Notes: generated by a model not told the origin, from the sequence alone. Numbered from the stretch's first letter, positions 7,581 through 16,093 are shown. The stretch is 64,000 bases of DNA from Streptomyces coelicoflavus (GCF_003112555.1 NZ_BEWB01000011.1:186001-250000), one strand, 5' to 3'. A program made the numbers and translations.

Positions 7581-8552
7581 TCACCCCTCGTGGCCGCCGA
7601 AGGTTTCGAGCAGCAGGGCCAGGTCCGGCGGCCAGAGCGGCTCGGGCGCCGCGGCGAGTTCGGCCCGGCTCCACCAGCGCCAGGTGAGGATGCCGTCCGC
7701 GGCGTGCGCGGCGGCAAGGTGGGGGCCGGTGGGCTCCCGGCGGGAGCCCCGGGCGACGTAGATGTGCTCGTACTGGCGGACGGGGCCGACGCTCAGGTGG
7801 GTGAAGTCGTGTTCCCAGGTGCAGAGCAGCGGGCCCGGTTCCAGGTCGGTCCAGCCGGTCTCCTCGCGCACCTCGCGCAGGGCGCCCTCGCGGGGGTTAT
7901 CGTCCGCCTCCAGGCCGCCGCCGGGCATCGCCCAGTGCACGCCGACCTCGACGTTGTCGTAGCGCAGGAGGAAGACGGCACCCTCGGGGTCGAGCACGGC
8001 GACGCGGGCGGCGCGGCGCGCGGTGCGCGGCCGGTCGCTCTCCAACTCCCTGCGCAGCACGGCGCAGGGGCGGTCGGACCGGAGGTCTCGACGGTGGTCG
8101 ACGGCCGTGTAGCCGAGCGCGGTCCAGAAGGAGAGCGCCTCGGTGTTGCCGTCGAGGACGGCGAGCCGTACGGCGGTGCGGCCCGCGGCGCGGAAACGGT
8201 CCTCGACGAGGGACGCGAGCCGTCTGCCCAGCCCTTGCCGGGTCAGCCCCGCGTCCACCATCAGCAGCCCGATCCACGGGTCCGGGTCGGACGGGTCGGG
8301 ATGCCGGGCGAGCGTCACCGCGACCCCGACCAGCCGGCCCGCGTCCCTGGCCAGCAGCACCTCGGCGCCGGGCCGCGCCAGTTCGTCGGCGAGCGCGGTC
8401 GCGACCTGCTCCGGACGGATGTCCCGAGGGTCGGGGAAGTCGCCGCTTAGCGCGTGGAAGGCCCGGTGGGAGGCGTAGAGGGCGGTGAGTTCGGTGAGAA
8501 CGGGGCCCGGGATGTCGTGGTCGGGGGTGAGGGCGAGCGGGGTGAGGATCAC
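7581..8552 (-). CDS. GNAT acetyltransferase-Nudix hydrolase fusion
   Basis: This 323-residue protein joins two enzymes. Residues about 1-170 are GNAT (LVGVAVTLARHP, then LTRQGLGRRLASLVEDRF for acetyl-CoA, then ALSFWTALGYTAVDH). Residues about 175-315 are Nudix, with the box GGLEADDNPREGALREVREE. In that box the first glutamate of Gx5E is aspartate, a conservative change, while REVREETG is intact. Nudix enzymes cleave nucleoside diphosphate-X compounds. The GTG start has a TAGGTT -10 box six bases upstream, so the mRNA is probably leaderless. Substrates are unknown. Confidence 0.85.
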   Translation of the reverse strand: MILTPLALTPDHDIPGPVLTELTALYASHRAFHALSGDFPDPRDIRPEQVATALADELARPGAEVLLARDAGRLVGVAVTLARHPDPSDPDPWIGLLMVDAGLTRQGLGRRLASLVEDRFRAAGRTAVRLAVLDGNTEALSFWTALGYTAVDHRRDLRSDRPCAVLRRELESDRPRTARRAARVAVLDPEGAVFLLRYDNVEVGVHWAMPGGGLEADDNPREGALREVREETGWTDLEPGPLLCTWEHDFTHLSVGPVRQYEHIYVARGSRREPTGPHLAAAHAADGILTWRWWSRAELAAAPEPLWPPDLALLLETFGGHEG

Positions 8553-8558
8553 CCCGGC

Positions 8559-8564
8559 AACCTA
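8559..8564 (-). promoter_or_regulatory. -10 box TAGGTT for leaderless GNAT-Nudix gene
   Basis: On the minus strand TAGGTT ends six bases before the GTG at 8552. It overlaps the stop codon of the upstream alcohol dehydrogenase gene. Confidence 0.4.
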
Positions 8565-9653
8565 TCCGTCCGTCGGGCCCTGCGCCCCGGGCCGGTCCAG
8601 GTCGGACAGGTCGAGGACGAAGCGGTGGCGGACGTCGCCGCGGGACAGGCGGTCGAGGGCCTCGTTCACCCGGGCGGAGGGGAGGAGTTCGATGTCGGCG
8701 GTGATGCCGTGCGCGGCGCAGAAGGCCAGCATCTCGGCGGTGCCCTTCCGGCCGCCGCTGCCCGCCGAGCTGAGCTTCTTGCGGCCGATGAGCAGGTCGA
8801 GGGTGTCCAGGGTGACGGGCCCGAGGTGGCCTAGGTGGCTGAGCGTGCCGTCCAGTGCGACCAGCCGGAGGTAGGCGCCGAGGTCGTGCGGGGCGGAGAC
8901 GGTGTCGACGAGGATGTCGAACCGGTCGCGGGCGGCGGCCAGCTGCCCGGGGTCCGTCGAGACGAGGAACCCGCGGGCGCCCAGGCGGCGGGCGTCCTCG
9001 GCCTTGTCCGGCGACCGGCTGATCACCGAGGTGTCGGCGCCGAGCGCGACGGCGAACTTCACGGCGAGGTGCCCGAGGCCGCCGAGACCGGCCACGGCGA
9101 CACGGGTGCCGGGCCCGGCGCCGAGGGCGCGCAGGGGCTCCCAGACGGTGATCCCGGCGCACAGGAGCGGGGCGGCGGCGGCCGGGTCCAGGCCGGCGGG
9201 GAGGGCGTACGCGAACCGTTCGCCGAGCACGTACTCGCGGCTGTAGCCGCCGAGGGTGGTCGAGCCGTCGACGCGGTCGGTGCCGCCGTAGGTCAGGGTG
9301 GGGAAGGTGTGGCAGAAGTTCTCCTGGCCCTTCTCGCACATGGCGCAGGCGCCGCAGGAGTCGACGATGTTGCCGACGGCGACCGGGTCTCCGGCCCGGA
9401 AACGGGTGACCGCGGCGCCGGCCCCGGTCACCACGCCCGTGAACTCGTGTCCCGGGACCAGGGGCGCCTCTCCCCCGTCGGCGGCGCGGGTCCGGACGGC
9501 GTGCAGGTCGGTGTGGCAGACGCCGCAGTAGTCGACCCGGACGGCGAGGTCGTCGGGGCGCAGGTCGCGCCGTTCCAACGGGGCGCGGCGCAGCGCCGGG
9601 GTCGTCGCGGTGCCGTTCCCGGGCTCCGCCTGCCAGCCCACTGTGGTCCTCAT
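8562..9653 (-). CDS. Zinc-dependent NAD(P) alcohol dehydrogenase (YahK/CAD-like)
   Basis: The 363-residue enzyme has the catalytic zinc ligands CGVCHTDLH and PGHEFTG, four structural-zinc cysteines (CGACAMCEKGQENFC) and the GLGGLGHLAVKFA nucleotide-binding loop. This set belongs to medium-chain dehydrogenases of the cinnamyl alcohol/YahK aldehyde reductase type, which reduce aldehydes with NADPH. The ATG at 9651-9653 (complement) has GAGGAG upstream. The gene is divergent from a TetR regulator with two related operator-like boxes between them, so it is probably the regulator's target. Confidence 0.9.
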   Translation of the reverse strand: MRTTVGWQAEPGNGTATTPALRRAPLERRDLRPDDLAVRVDYCGVCHTDLHAVRTRAADGGEAPLVPGHEFTGVVTGAGAAVTRFRAGDPVAVGNIVDSCGACAMCEKGQENFCHTFPTLTYGGTDRVDGSTTLGGYSREYVLGERFAYALPAGLDPAAAAPLLCAGITVWEPLRALGAGPGTRVAVAGLGGLGHLAVKFAVALGADTSVISRSPDKAEDARRLGARGFLVSTDPGQLAAARDRFDILVDTVSAPHDLGAYLRLVALDGTLSHLGHLGPVTLDTLDLLIGRKKLSSAGSGGRKGTAEMLAFCAAHGITADIELLPSARVNEALDRLSRGDVRHRFVLDLSDLDRPGAQGPTDG

Positions 9654-9671
9654 GGTTCTTTCCAGCTCCTC

Positions 9672-9689
9672 AGACAGACTGTTCGGTCT
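9672..9689. promoter_or_regulatory. Candidate TetR operator, copy 1
   Basis: AGACAGACTGTTCGGTCT is an imperfect palindrome (AGACnGA arms) between the divergent dehydrogenase and TetR genes, 19 bases upstream of the dehydrogenase start. Its core ACTGTTCGGT recurs 50 bases away. Confidence 0.55.
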
Positions 9690-9727
9690 ATTTGAGCGTA
9701 GGCGTGTTCGCGGCGTCAGGCAAACCA

Positions 9728-9737
9728 ACTGTTCTGT
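9728..9737. promoter_or_regulatory. Candidate TetR operator, copy 2 (core only)
   Basis: ACTGTTCTGT repeats the core of the first box with one change, exactly 50 bases further on. It lies just before the TetR gene's -10 box, where binding would give autorepression. Confidence 0.4.
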
Positions 9738-9749
9738 TTTCCTGTGGGT

Positions 9750-9755
9750 TACCCT
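9750..9755 (+). promoter_or_regulatory. -10 box TACCCT for leaderless TetR gene
   Basis: TACCCT ends six bases before the ATG at 9762, implying transcription from the start codon. Confidence 0.45.
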
Positions 9756-9761
9756 GAGGCC

Positions 9762-10361
9762 ATGCCCGACCGCACCCCCGACCAGCCCCTGACCTCCCGC
9801 GGCACCGCCACCCACCGGCGCATCCTGGACGTCGCGACCCGGGAGTTCGCCGAACACGGGATCGCCGGGGCGCGCGTCGAGCGGATCGTGGCGGCCGCCC
9901 GCACCAACAAGGCGCAGCTCTACGCGTACTTCGGCAGCAAGGACGGGCTGTTCGACGCGATCTTCTTCGGCTCGCTGGACCGCATCGTGAACGTCGTGCC
10001 GATCGACGCCGACGACCTCGCGGACTGGGCCGTACGCCTCTACGACGAGTACCTGCGCCGCCCCGACCTCATCCGGCTGGCCACCTGGGCGCGGCTGGAG
10101 CGGCGCCCGGCGGGGCACCTGGTCGACGACGCCGACCGCCGCGACGACGCCAAGCTCCGCGCCATCGCCGAGGCCCAGGCGGCGGGCCGGGTGCGGCCGG
10201 GCGACCCGTTCGACGTGCTGGCCCTCGTCATCGCCATGTCCATGGCCTGGTCACCGGTCAGCAACGTCTACGCGGCGACCGCCGAGGAGCCCGAGGACGT
10301 GCACGAACGCCGCCGCGCCCTGCTGCGCGAAGCGGTCAGCCGGGCCACGACGGCGAACTGA
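9762..10361 (+). CDS. TetR family transcriptional regulator
   Basis: The 199-residue protein has an N-terminal TetR helix-turn-helix (THRRILDVATREFAEHGIAGARVERIVAAARTNKAQLYAYFGSKDGLFDAI, residues about 17-67). A C-terminal all-helical ligand domain follows, with AEAQAAGRVRPGDPFDVLALVIAMSMAW. TetR dimers repress until they bind a small ligand. Position and the shared operator core suggest control of the divergent alcohol dehydrogenase and of itself. The ligand may be an aldehyde or quinone, which is inference only. Confidence 0.9.
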   Translation: MPDRTPDQPLTSRGTATHRRILDVATREFAEHGIAGARVERIVAAARTNKAQLYAYFGSKDGLFDAIFFGSLDRIVNVVPIDADDLADWAVRLYDEYLRRPDLIRLATWARLERRPAGHLVDDADRRDDAKLRAIAEAQAAGRVRPGDPFDVLALVIAMSMAWSPVSNVYAATAEEPEDVHERRRALLREAVSRATTAN

Positions 10362-10364
10362 CGC

Positions 10365-12119
10365 TCAGCGGGCCCCGCCGGCGCGCTCCCCCTGGAGTCG
10401 GGTGAGCCGGGAGACGAAGAGCACGGCGAACACGGTGCTCACGACGGCGACGACGTCGCCGCCCAGGGCGCTGACGACGGTCGCGCCGGCGTCCTCGACG
10501 GTCTTCTCCTCGTCCCAGGTCCTGTAGGCGCTCAGTTCCGTCGCGAGGTGGACCACCCAGAGCCACCACCAGGTGTGCATCAGCCACCGTCCGGCGCCCG
10601 ACGGGCGTCCGGTCGTCGCCGTCCAGATGTCGTTGGCGATCTGCTTGGGCAGGAAGAAGTTGACGACGGGGATGAACCAGGAACCCACCGCCAAACCCGG
10701 CCTGTAGCGGATGCGGCCCGGCGCGAACGACTCGGCGTTCTGCCGCATCCGGCGGAACCAGCACACCCACACGGTCGCCGCCGCGAGCAGCACCAGCAGG
10801 CCCAGGCCCTCGGCCACGAAACCCGTCACCTGCAGCGTCCGGAAGCCGTCGATGCGCCTGGGGGACGACGATCCGGGCAGCCTGCCGAGCTCGCCGTGGA
10901 CGGCCATGAGGACGTTGAAATTGAACAGCACCGGCACGACGAACACGATGAGCAGGACGTTCAGCGCCGTGGCCAGCCCCTTCGCCGGGCGGGCGGGCGG
11001 CGGGGCGTACGGCGACGGGGCGGCGGGTGCCGCCGCGGGGGCCGGGGTGGAGTACGGCGACGGCCGGGCGGCCCCGGGTCCCGCGTCGAGCGGCGAGCGG
11101 CCCTGCCACGGGGGCGTCGGACCGTACGCGGCGGGCGGCGGTCCGAAACCCGCGGCGGGAGCCGCACCGGGAGCCGCCCCGACCGGCACCCGGTCCTCCG
11201 GGTCCTCGCTGTCCAGGAGCTGCACGGCGTGCCGGCCCAGCTCCGCCAGCACCTCGCCGGGCAGCCACGCGCCGCCCGGGGCACCGTCCTCGCCCGCCAT
11301 GTCCTCGATCGACGTCAACAGCTCTTCGGGGGTGGGGCGCTTCCCGGGCTCCTTCGCCAGGCAGGCCGAGACGACGCCCTGCCAGGGTTCGGGAACCCCG
11401 GTCAGGTCCGCCTCCTCGGTCGCGATGCGGAAGAGCAGCGAGTGCAACCCGCCCTCGTCGGTGCCGAAGGGCATCCGGCCCGTCGCCGCGTAGGCGAGCA
11501 CGGCGCCGAGGCAGAAGACGTCACTCGCGTAGGACACCTTCTCCCCGCGCACCTGCTCGGGGGACATGAAGCCGGGCGACCCCACGACGGCGCCGGCCTT
11601 GGTGAGCCCCTCGGCGGACTGTGTGGAGGCGTCCAGGGCGCGGGCGATGCCGAAGTCGATGACGCGGGGGCCGTCGATCGTCACCAGGACGTTGGAGGGC
11701 TTGAGGTCACGGTGGACGAGGCCGGCGCCGTGGATCGTGTGAAGCGCCCTCGCCAGTCCCGCCGCCAGCACGCGCAGGGTGGGGGAGGGCAGCGGCCCGT
11801 ACTGCCGGTCGACGACCTCGGCGAGCGAGGGCCCGGCGACGTACCCCGTGGCGACCCAGGGGGTGGCCGCCTCGGTGTCGGCGTCCAGCACCGGCGCGGT
11901 CCACTCACCGCCGACGCGCTGCGCCGCCTTCACCTCCTGCGCGAAGCGCCGCCGGAAGTCCGGCATGCGGGCCAGTTCCTCACGGACGGTCTTGACGGCC
12001 ACCGTCCGGCCCCGGTCGGAGCGCGCCAGATACACCCGGCCCATGCCGCCCTCACCGAGCCTGCCGAGCAACCGGTAGCTGCCGATCCGTTCGGGATCGT
12101 CCGGAATCAACCCGTCCAT
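10365..12119 (-). CDS. Ser/Thr protein kinase with C-terminal DUF4328-like membrane domain
   Basis: The 584-residue protein starts MDGLIPDDPERIGSYRLLGR with GEGGMG as the glycine loop. It has VAVKTVR (ATP lysine), HRDLKPSN (catalytic loop, about 134), DFGIARA and SPEQVRG, so the kinase looks active. A Pro/Ala-rich linker (about 310-400) leads to several membrane helices with VCWFRRMRQNAESFAP and RPGLAVGSWFIPVVNFFLP, typical of DUF4328. There are no PASTA repeats, so the signal probably enters through the membrane domain. GGGAGAGGA precedes the ATG at 12119. Substrates are unknown. Confidence 0.88.
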   Translation of the reverse strand: MDGLIPDDPERIGSYRLLGRLGEGGMGRVYLARSDRGRTVAVKTVREELARMPDFRRRFAQEVKAAQRVGGEWTAPVLDADTEAATPWVATGYVAGPSLAEVVDRQYGPLPSPTLRVLAAGLARALHTIHGAGLVHRDLKPSNVLVTIDGPRVIDFGIARALDASTQSAEGLTKAGAVVGSPGFMSPEQVRGEKVSYASDVFCLGAVLAYAATGRMPFGTDEGGLHSLLFRIATEEADLTGVPEPWQGVVSACLAKEPGKRPTPEELLTSIEDMAGEDGAPGGAWLPGEVLAELGRHAVQLLDSEDPEDRVPVGAAPGAAPAAGFGPPPAAYGPTPPWQGRSPLDAGPGAARPSPYSTPAPAAAPAAPSPYAPPPARPAKGLATALNVLLIVFVVPVLFNFNVLMAVHGELGRLPGSSSPRRIDGFRTLQVTGFVAEGLGLLVLLAAATVWVCWFRRMRQNAESFAPGRIRYRPGLAVGSWFIPVVNFFLPKQIANDIWTATTGRPSGAGRWLMHTWWWLWVVHLATELSAYRTWDEEKTVEDAGATVVSALGGDVVAVVSTVFAVLFVSRLTRLQGERAGGAR

Positions 12120-12396
12120 GCTTGCGTCCTCTCCCCCGACGACACCTTGCACGCCGGGATTGGGGACGAGGATAGAGACAGGGGTGACGGGTGGAAAAAC
12201 CGGTGCTCCAGGTGCAGTTGAGCCCTTCGCCTCCCGAGCCGGACCGCCGCCCGCGGCGGCGGCAGCGGCGACGGCAGCGGGCCGGGTGCGCGGCCGCCCG
12301 GCGGCGGCGACGGAGCGCAGGGGCACCGGGCGACCGGCCGGATCCGCGGCCGCACCCGTCCGTCCCGGGCCCGCCGTCCGTGACACCATCTCCTGC

Positions 12397-12906
12397 GTGC
12401 TCGACATCGGCTACGCCCTCTCCACCCGCTTCCCGGACCCGCCGCAGACGGACTACCGGCGCGCGGACGTCCACGCCCTGCGGCACGACCTGTTCTGCGG
12501 GGACGTGTACCTCGCCGACACCAAGGCGGACCGGGAACTGTCCACAGCCTGGGGATGGGTGCCGGTGCTCGACTTCGCGTGGGCGCTGTGCGACATCGTG
12601 GAGCACGTCGACCGGGACCCGGCCGGCTCCCGCGCCGCCCGGCCGCAGCGGGCCGAGCTGGACTTCACCGAGTCCACCGACCGCCTGCTCTTCGAGCGCC
12701 GCTTCGGCTGGGTCGACATCGAGGCGGAGTGGCTCCCGGCGACCGAACCCCCGCTGTCCTTCTCCCACACCGAACTGCGCCGCGAGGCCCGGGACTTCCT
12801 GCACGACCTGCTCGCCGACCTCACCGACCTGCACGAGGACCTGGCGGACAACCCGGTGATCTGGTCCCTCCAGGCCCGCTTCCCGCGCGTCCCCCGAGCG
12901 TCCTGA
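12397..12906 (+). CDS. Hypothetical protein, divergent from the kinase gene
   Basis: This 169-residue soluble protein from GTG 12397 (VLDIGYALSTRFPDPPQTDY) is rich in acidic residues and tryptophan. It has LSTAWGWVPVLDFAWALCDIVEHVD in the middle and LRREARDFLHDLLADLTDLHEDLADNP near the end. I do not recognise a characterised domain; it resembles small conserved Streptomyces proteins of unknown function. The reading frame upstream of 12397 stays open but is low-complexity Ala/Arg/Pro, hence the internal start. It is divergent from the kinase gene. Confidence 0.6.
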   Translation: MLDIGYALSTRFPDPPQTDYRRADVHALRHDLFCGDVYLADTKADRELSTAWGWVPVLDFAWALCDIVEHVDRDPAGSRAARPQRAELDFTESTDRLLFERRFGWVDIEAEWLPATEPPLSFSHTELRREARDFLHDLLADLTDLHEDLADNPVIWSLQARFPRVPRAS

Positions 12907-13049
12907 CGGCCCGGTACGGCGAGAGCGGCGGCCGGCAGCGGTAAATCGCGTGCGGGAGGGGGCGGCGACCCCCTATACCTCGACGACGGAGTCCCGCGCC
13001 GCCGTGCCGGTCCCGCCGCCCGAACACCTCGCCGTCCGTGGAGCCTCGC

Positions 13050-13991
13050 GTGACAAGTGACCTGGTTTTCCGTCCCATCACCGGCCCGGAGGAGCTCCCT
13101 CTCTTCAACGCTCTGCCCGGTCCCTACAACGACCGTCTCGCGGAAGACCTCCACGACGGACACTGCAAGGCCGACTGGATGTGGCTGGCGCTGCGGGACG
13201 GCCGGCCGGTCGCACGGGTCGGCTGGTGGTCCCGCGGCGGTGACCGGCCCGACGTCATGGAAACCCTCGACGTCGACGACACCGACGACGACCCGCGCCG
13301 GACGGACACCGGCGCGCGTCTTCTGCGCGCCGCCCTCACCGCGGTCTTCCCGACGGGCACCGTGCCGGCCCCGTACGTCCTCCAGCCCCTCCCGGGCGAC
13401 TGGCGGAACGACACCGCCGTCGAACGCCGCGTCAGGAACCGGACGGAGGTGGTGGAGCGCACCGGCGGCAGGATGTTCGTCGAGAGGCTTCGCTACCGCT
13501 GGACGTCCGGCACACCGGTGCCCTCGCACCGGGGCGGCCTGACCTTCCGCGAGGTCGGCGGCGACGAGGAGGCGATCGGTCTCCTCGCCCGCATCCTCCC
13601 GGGCACGCTGGACGCCTACAGCCTGGCCGACGTCGCCCGTTCCTCGGTCGACGACCACGCCCGCGTGCAGTACCACGACGAGCTGCTGAGCTATCCCAGC
13701 CCGCGCGCGTGGTGGCGGATCGGGGTCCGCCCGGACGGCGAACCGGTCGGCCTGGTCGTTCCGGCACGGAGCCCGAACGGCTTCGTGATCGCCTACCTCG
13801 GCGTGGTCGACGGCCGGCGGGGCCGGGGCTTCGTCGACGACCTGCTCGCCGAAGGGACCCGCCTGCTGGCCGCGCAGGGTGCCGAACGCGTCACCGCGGA
13901 CACCGATCCGGGGAACCGGCCGATGGCCCGCGCCTTCGAGCGCGCCGGGTACGACAACTTCGCCGGACGCATCGACATGTGCTGGGACTGA
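13050..13991 (+). CDS. GNAT family N-acetyltransferase
   Basis: The 313-residue protein (VTSDLVFRPITGPEELPLF) has a tandem-GNAT size. The C-terminal half carries the active fold: PVGLVVPARSPNGFVIAYLGVVDGRRGRGFVDDLLAEG (acetyl-CoA loop RRGRG) and TDPGNRPMARAFERAGYDNF. The N-terminal half, with PVARVGWWSRGGDRP, resembles a decayed GNAT repeat. GTG 13050 has GGAG six bases upstream; in-frame GTG 13038 is possible but has no ribosome site. The substrate is unknown. Confidence 0.82.
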   Translation: MTSDLVFRPITGPEELPLFNALPGPYNDRLAEDLHDGHCKADWMWLALRDGRPVARVGWWSRGGDRPDVMETLDVDDTDDDPRRTDTGARLLRAALTAVFPTGTVPAPYVLQPLPGDWRNDTAVERRVRNRTEVVERTGGRMFVERLRYRWTSGTPVPSHRGGLTFREVGGDEEAIGLLARILPGTLDAYSLADVARSSVDDHARVQYHDELLSYPSPRAWWRIGVRPDGEPVGLVVPARSPNGFVIAYLGVVDGRRGRGFVDDLLAEGTRLLAAQGAERVTADTDPGNRPMARAFERAGYDNFAGRIDMCWD

Positions 13992-14007
13992 ACCGGTCCC
14001 TTCCGCC

Positions 14008-14013
14008 TAGGGT
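14008..14013 (+). promoter_or_regulatory. -10 box TAGGGT for leaderless membrane protein gene
   Basis: TAGGGT ends seven bases before the ATG at 14021. The following histone-fold gene would be carried on the same transcript. Confidence 0.45.
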
Positions 14014-14020
14014 GTCGATC

Positions 14021-14554
14021 ATGTTCAAGTCAGGGGTGGGGTTCCTCGCGTTGTTCGGGCTCGGCTGGTGGCTGCTGGCCACGAGTGCGTTCGACGGCGT
14101 GGCGCGGCTGGTCCAGGTCGTGGCCGGCTGCGCCGTCACGGTGGGGGTGATGCTCGCCGCGCGCCGTTTCCTCCCGGCCTCGGCAGGAGGGCCGTTCCCC
14201 GCCGACCGGCGTCGCCGGTTCAACCGGATCAACGGTCTCCAGTGGCTGCTGATCGTCGTCATAGCCGTGGTGTGCGCCCGCGCCGGGTCGCCGGTGCTCA
14301 TCCCCCCGCTGGTCGCGATCGTCGTCGGGCTCCACTTCCTCCCGCTCGCGGCGGCGTTCGAGCAGCCCCGGCTGCGGGTGCCGGCGGCCCTGTTGGCCGT
14401 GGCCGGGGCGTCGGGCCTCGCCGTGTGGGTCACCGACGGCCCGGACGAGACCGTTCGCCTGGTGGTGGGCGCCGTCTCGGCGCTCTCCCTGTGGGGCATG
14501 GCGGTGTGGACGGTCGCGGGGGCGGCATCCCGTGCACGACTCGTGAAGGAGTGA
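14021..14554 (+). CDS. Small integral membrane protein of unknown function
   Basis: The 177-residue protein is mostly hydrophobic, with about five or six predicted membrane segments (GVGFLALFGLGWWLLATSAF, LQWLLIVVIAVVCARAG, LIPPLVAIVVGLHFLPLAAA, two more near the C-terminus). I recognise no catalytic motif. Its stop codon lies directly before the start of the next gene (GTGACAATG across 14551-14559), so the two are translationally coupled. Confidence 0.75.
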   Translation: MFKSGVGFLALFGLGWWLLATSAFDGVARLVQVVAGCAVTVGVMLAARRFLPASAGGPFPADRRRRFNRINGLQWLLIVVIAVVCARAGSPVLIPPLVAIVVGLHFLPLAAAFEQPRLRVPAALLAVAGASGLAVWVTDGPDETVRLVVGAVSALSLWGMAVWTVAGAASRARLVKE

Positions 14555-14556
14555 CA

Positions 14557-15318
14557 ATGTCGACGGCAACCTCGCGGCAGGCTCGGACGGTTCCGGATCT
14601 CCCGCCGTTCAAGCCCTCCCTTGTCAAAGCGGTGTTCAGGGACGTGACCCCGATGCACGTCTCCCGGCCGGCCGCGCGGGCCGCCGCGTCGGTGACGCGG
14701 ACCGTGCTGAGGGAGATCATCGACGGCGCGAGCAGAGCGGCGGCGGAGGAGGGCCGGAGGAAGCTGATACCCGCGGACCTGCTCTCGGCGATCGGCCGGA
14801 ACGTGGAGCTCGAGGTGGGCGACAAGTGGTACCACCACAGCCCGACGTTCCGAGACCTGACCGGCAACCTGTACGACGCCGAGGGTGTCCTCGTGCCCCT
14901 GCGTGAACGCCGCGGGTCGCGCAAGCCGAGTGCCGTGGCGGGCGCCCACAGGTTCGAGGCCGGGGTCAGGAAGCTGCTGCGGAGCCGGGGGGTGACGGCC
15001 GTCCCCGTGATGGTCCGCGACCTGGACGGAATCGCCAGCTTCTTCCTCACGGGCCTCGCCCGGGACGCGGCCATGGTCGTCCGCGAGGGTGGGGTCAAAC
15101 GCTTCGGATCGGTCTCGCTGGTGACGTCGGACGAAGCGGCCACGCCTCCGTTCCCCAAGGATCTCGCCGGAGCCCTGTCCACCCGCAGCGGCGACGCGCG
15201 CACCATCGGCCGGGACGACGTCCTGGCCGCCACCACGATGCAGCTGTTCGGTGGCGCTGTCAGGCAGCGAGCCCTCACCGAGGCACGCGAGGCGGCACGG
15301 AACGCGTCCGCGGACTGA
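14557..15318 (+). CDS. Putative double histone-fold protein
   Basis: The 253-residue protein shows two segments with histone-fold character. Fold 1 (about 33-82) has MHVSRPAARAAASVTRTVLR, a long helix 2, then GRRKLIPADLLSAIG, close in pattern to H2A's KKTRIIPRHLQLAIR before helix 3. Fold 2 (about 133-232) has FEAGVRKLLRSRGV, helix VRDLDGIASFFLTGLARDAA, a 30-residue insertion, then RTIGRDDVLAATTMQLFG, like H4's KTVTAMDVVYALKRQG. Doublet histones are known in archaea, viruses and some bacteria. This is pattern reading, not a search result. A GAAGGAG site precedes ATG 14557. Confidence 0.5.
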   Translation: MSTATSRQARTVPDLPPFKPSLVKAVFRDVTPMHVSRPAARAAASVTRTVLREIIDGASRAAAEEGRRKLIPADLLSAIGRNVELEVGDKWYHHSPTFRDLTGNLYDAEGVLVPLRERRGSRKPSAVAGAHRFEAGVRKLLRSRGVTAVPVMVRDLDGIASFFLTGLARDAAMVVREGGVKRFGSVSLVTSDEAATPPFPKDLAGALSTRSGDARTIGRDDVLAATTMQLFGGAVRQRALTEAREAARNASAD

Positions 15319-15367
15319 GTGAGCGGGGGCGAACCGGCGGGGGCCGGGGACCCACCGGGCCGGGGAC

Positions 15368-16093
15368 CTACCCCACCACCCGCACCCCCAGCTCCGCCGC
15401 CAGCGCCGGTGCGAGATCGAGGAGCTGGGCGGGGCTGATCACCGCGCCCGAGAGCCGGTCCACCCCGCGGGACAGCTCCAGCGGGGCGGCGCCGCGCAGG
15501 TCGACGTCGGTGAGGGTGGCGGCGCTGAGGTCCGCCTGCTTCAGGGCGCAGTCCACGAACTCGACCCGCTCCAGGCGGGCGCCCCCGAAGTCCGGCTCGA
15601 CCAGGACGCAGCTCTCGAAGACGACGTCCTTGAGGCGGGCCCGGCGCAGATTGAGGTAGTCGATCTTGCCGCCGCGGACCAGGACCCGTTCCAGCACGGC
15701 GCCGTGCAGCTGGGTGCCGCCGAGGCGGGCGTCGAGCAGCTCCACGTCGCGCAGCGTCGCCCCCGCGAGGTTGGTGCCGACGCCCCGGACGCCGGTGAGG
15801 CGGGTGTCGAGCAGCCGGGCGGCGCGCAGTGACGCCTCGTCCAGCGCGCAGCCGGTCAGCGCGCAGTCCATGAAGCGGGCGCCCGCGCCGTCCTGGCCGG
15901 TCAGGTCGGCCTCCCGGAAGTCCAGCGCGTCGTAGTCCCCGTCCGGCTCGAGGCCGTCGTCGTCCTCGTACGCCGTGAGCGGCGGCAGGCGCAGCTCCGG
16001 GCGTCTCGCCCCTCGTACCGTCGTCGTGCCGCGCCCGCCCGCCGCTCCCGCCGTACCCGCCGTACCCGTCGTCCGCGCCGCTCTCCTCGCCAT
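15368..16093 (-). CDS. Pentapeptide-repeat protein
   Basis: The roughly 241-residue protein has a run of A(D/N)LxX-type pentapeptides (DFREADLTGQDGAGARFMDC, ASLRAARLLDTRLTG, TNLAGATLRDVELLDARL, ADLSAATLTDVDLRGA) forming a right-handed beta-helix. Some family members mimic DNA and bind gyrase, others have no known role. The N-terminal 45 residues are basic and low-complexity, followed by an acidic linker (YEDDDGLEPDGDYDALD). ATG 16093 is chosen; GTG 16108 is a close alternative. No partner is suggested by the neighbours. Confidence 0.85.
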   Translation of the reverse strand: MARRAARTTGTAGTAGAAGGRGTTTVRGARRPELRLPPLTAYEDDDGLEPDGDYDALDFREADLTGQDGAGARFMDCALTGCALDEASLRAARLLDTRLTGVRGVGTNLAGATLRDVELLDARLGGTQLHGAVLERVLVRGGKIDYLNLRRARLKDVVFESCVLVEPDFGGARLERVEFVDCALKQADLSAATLTDVDLRGAAPLELSRGVDRLSGAVISPAQLLDLAPALAAELGVRVVG

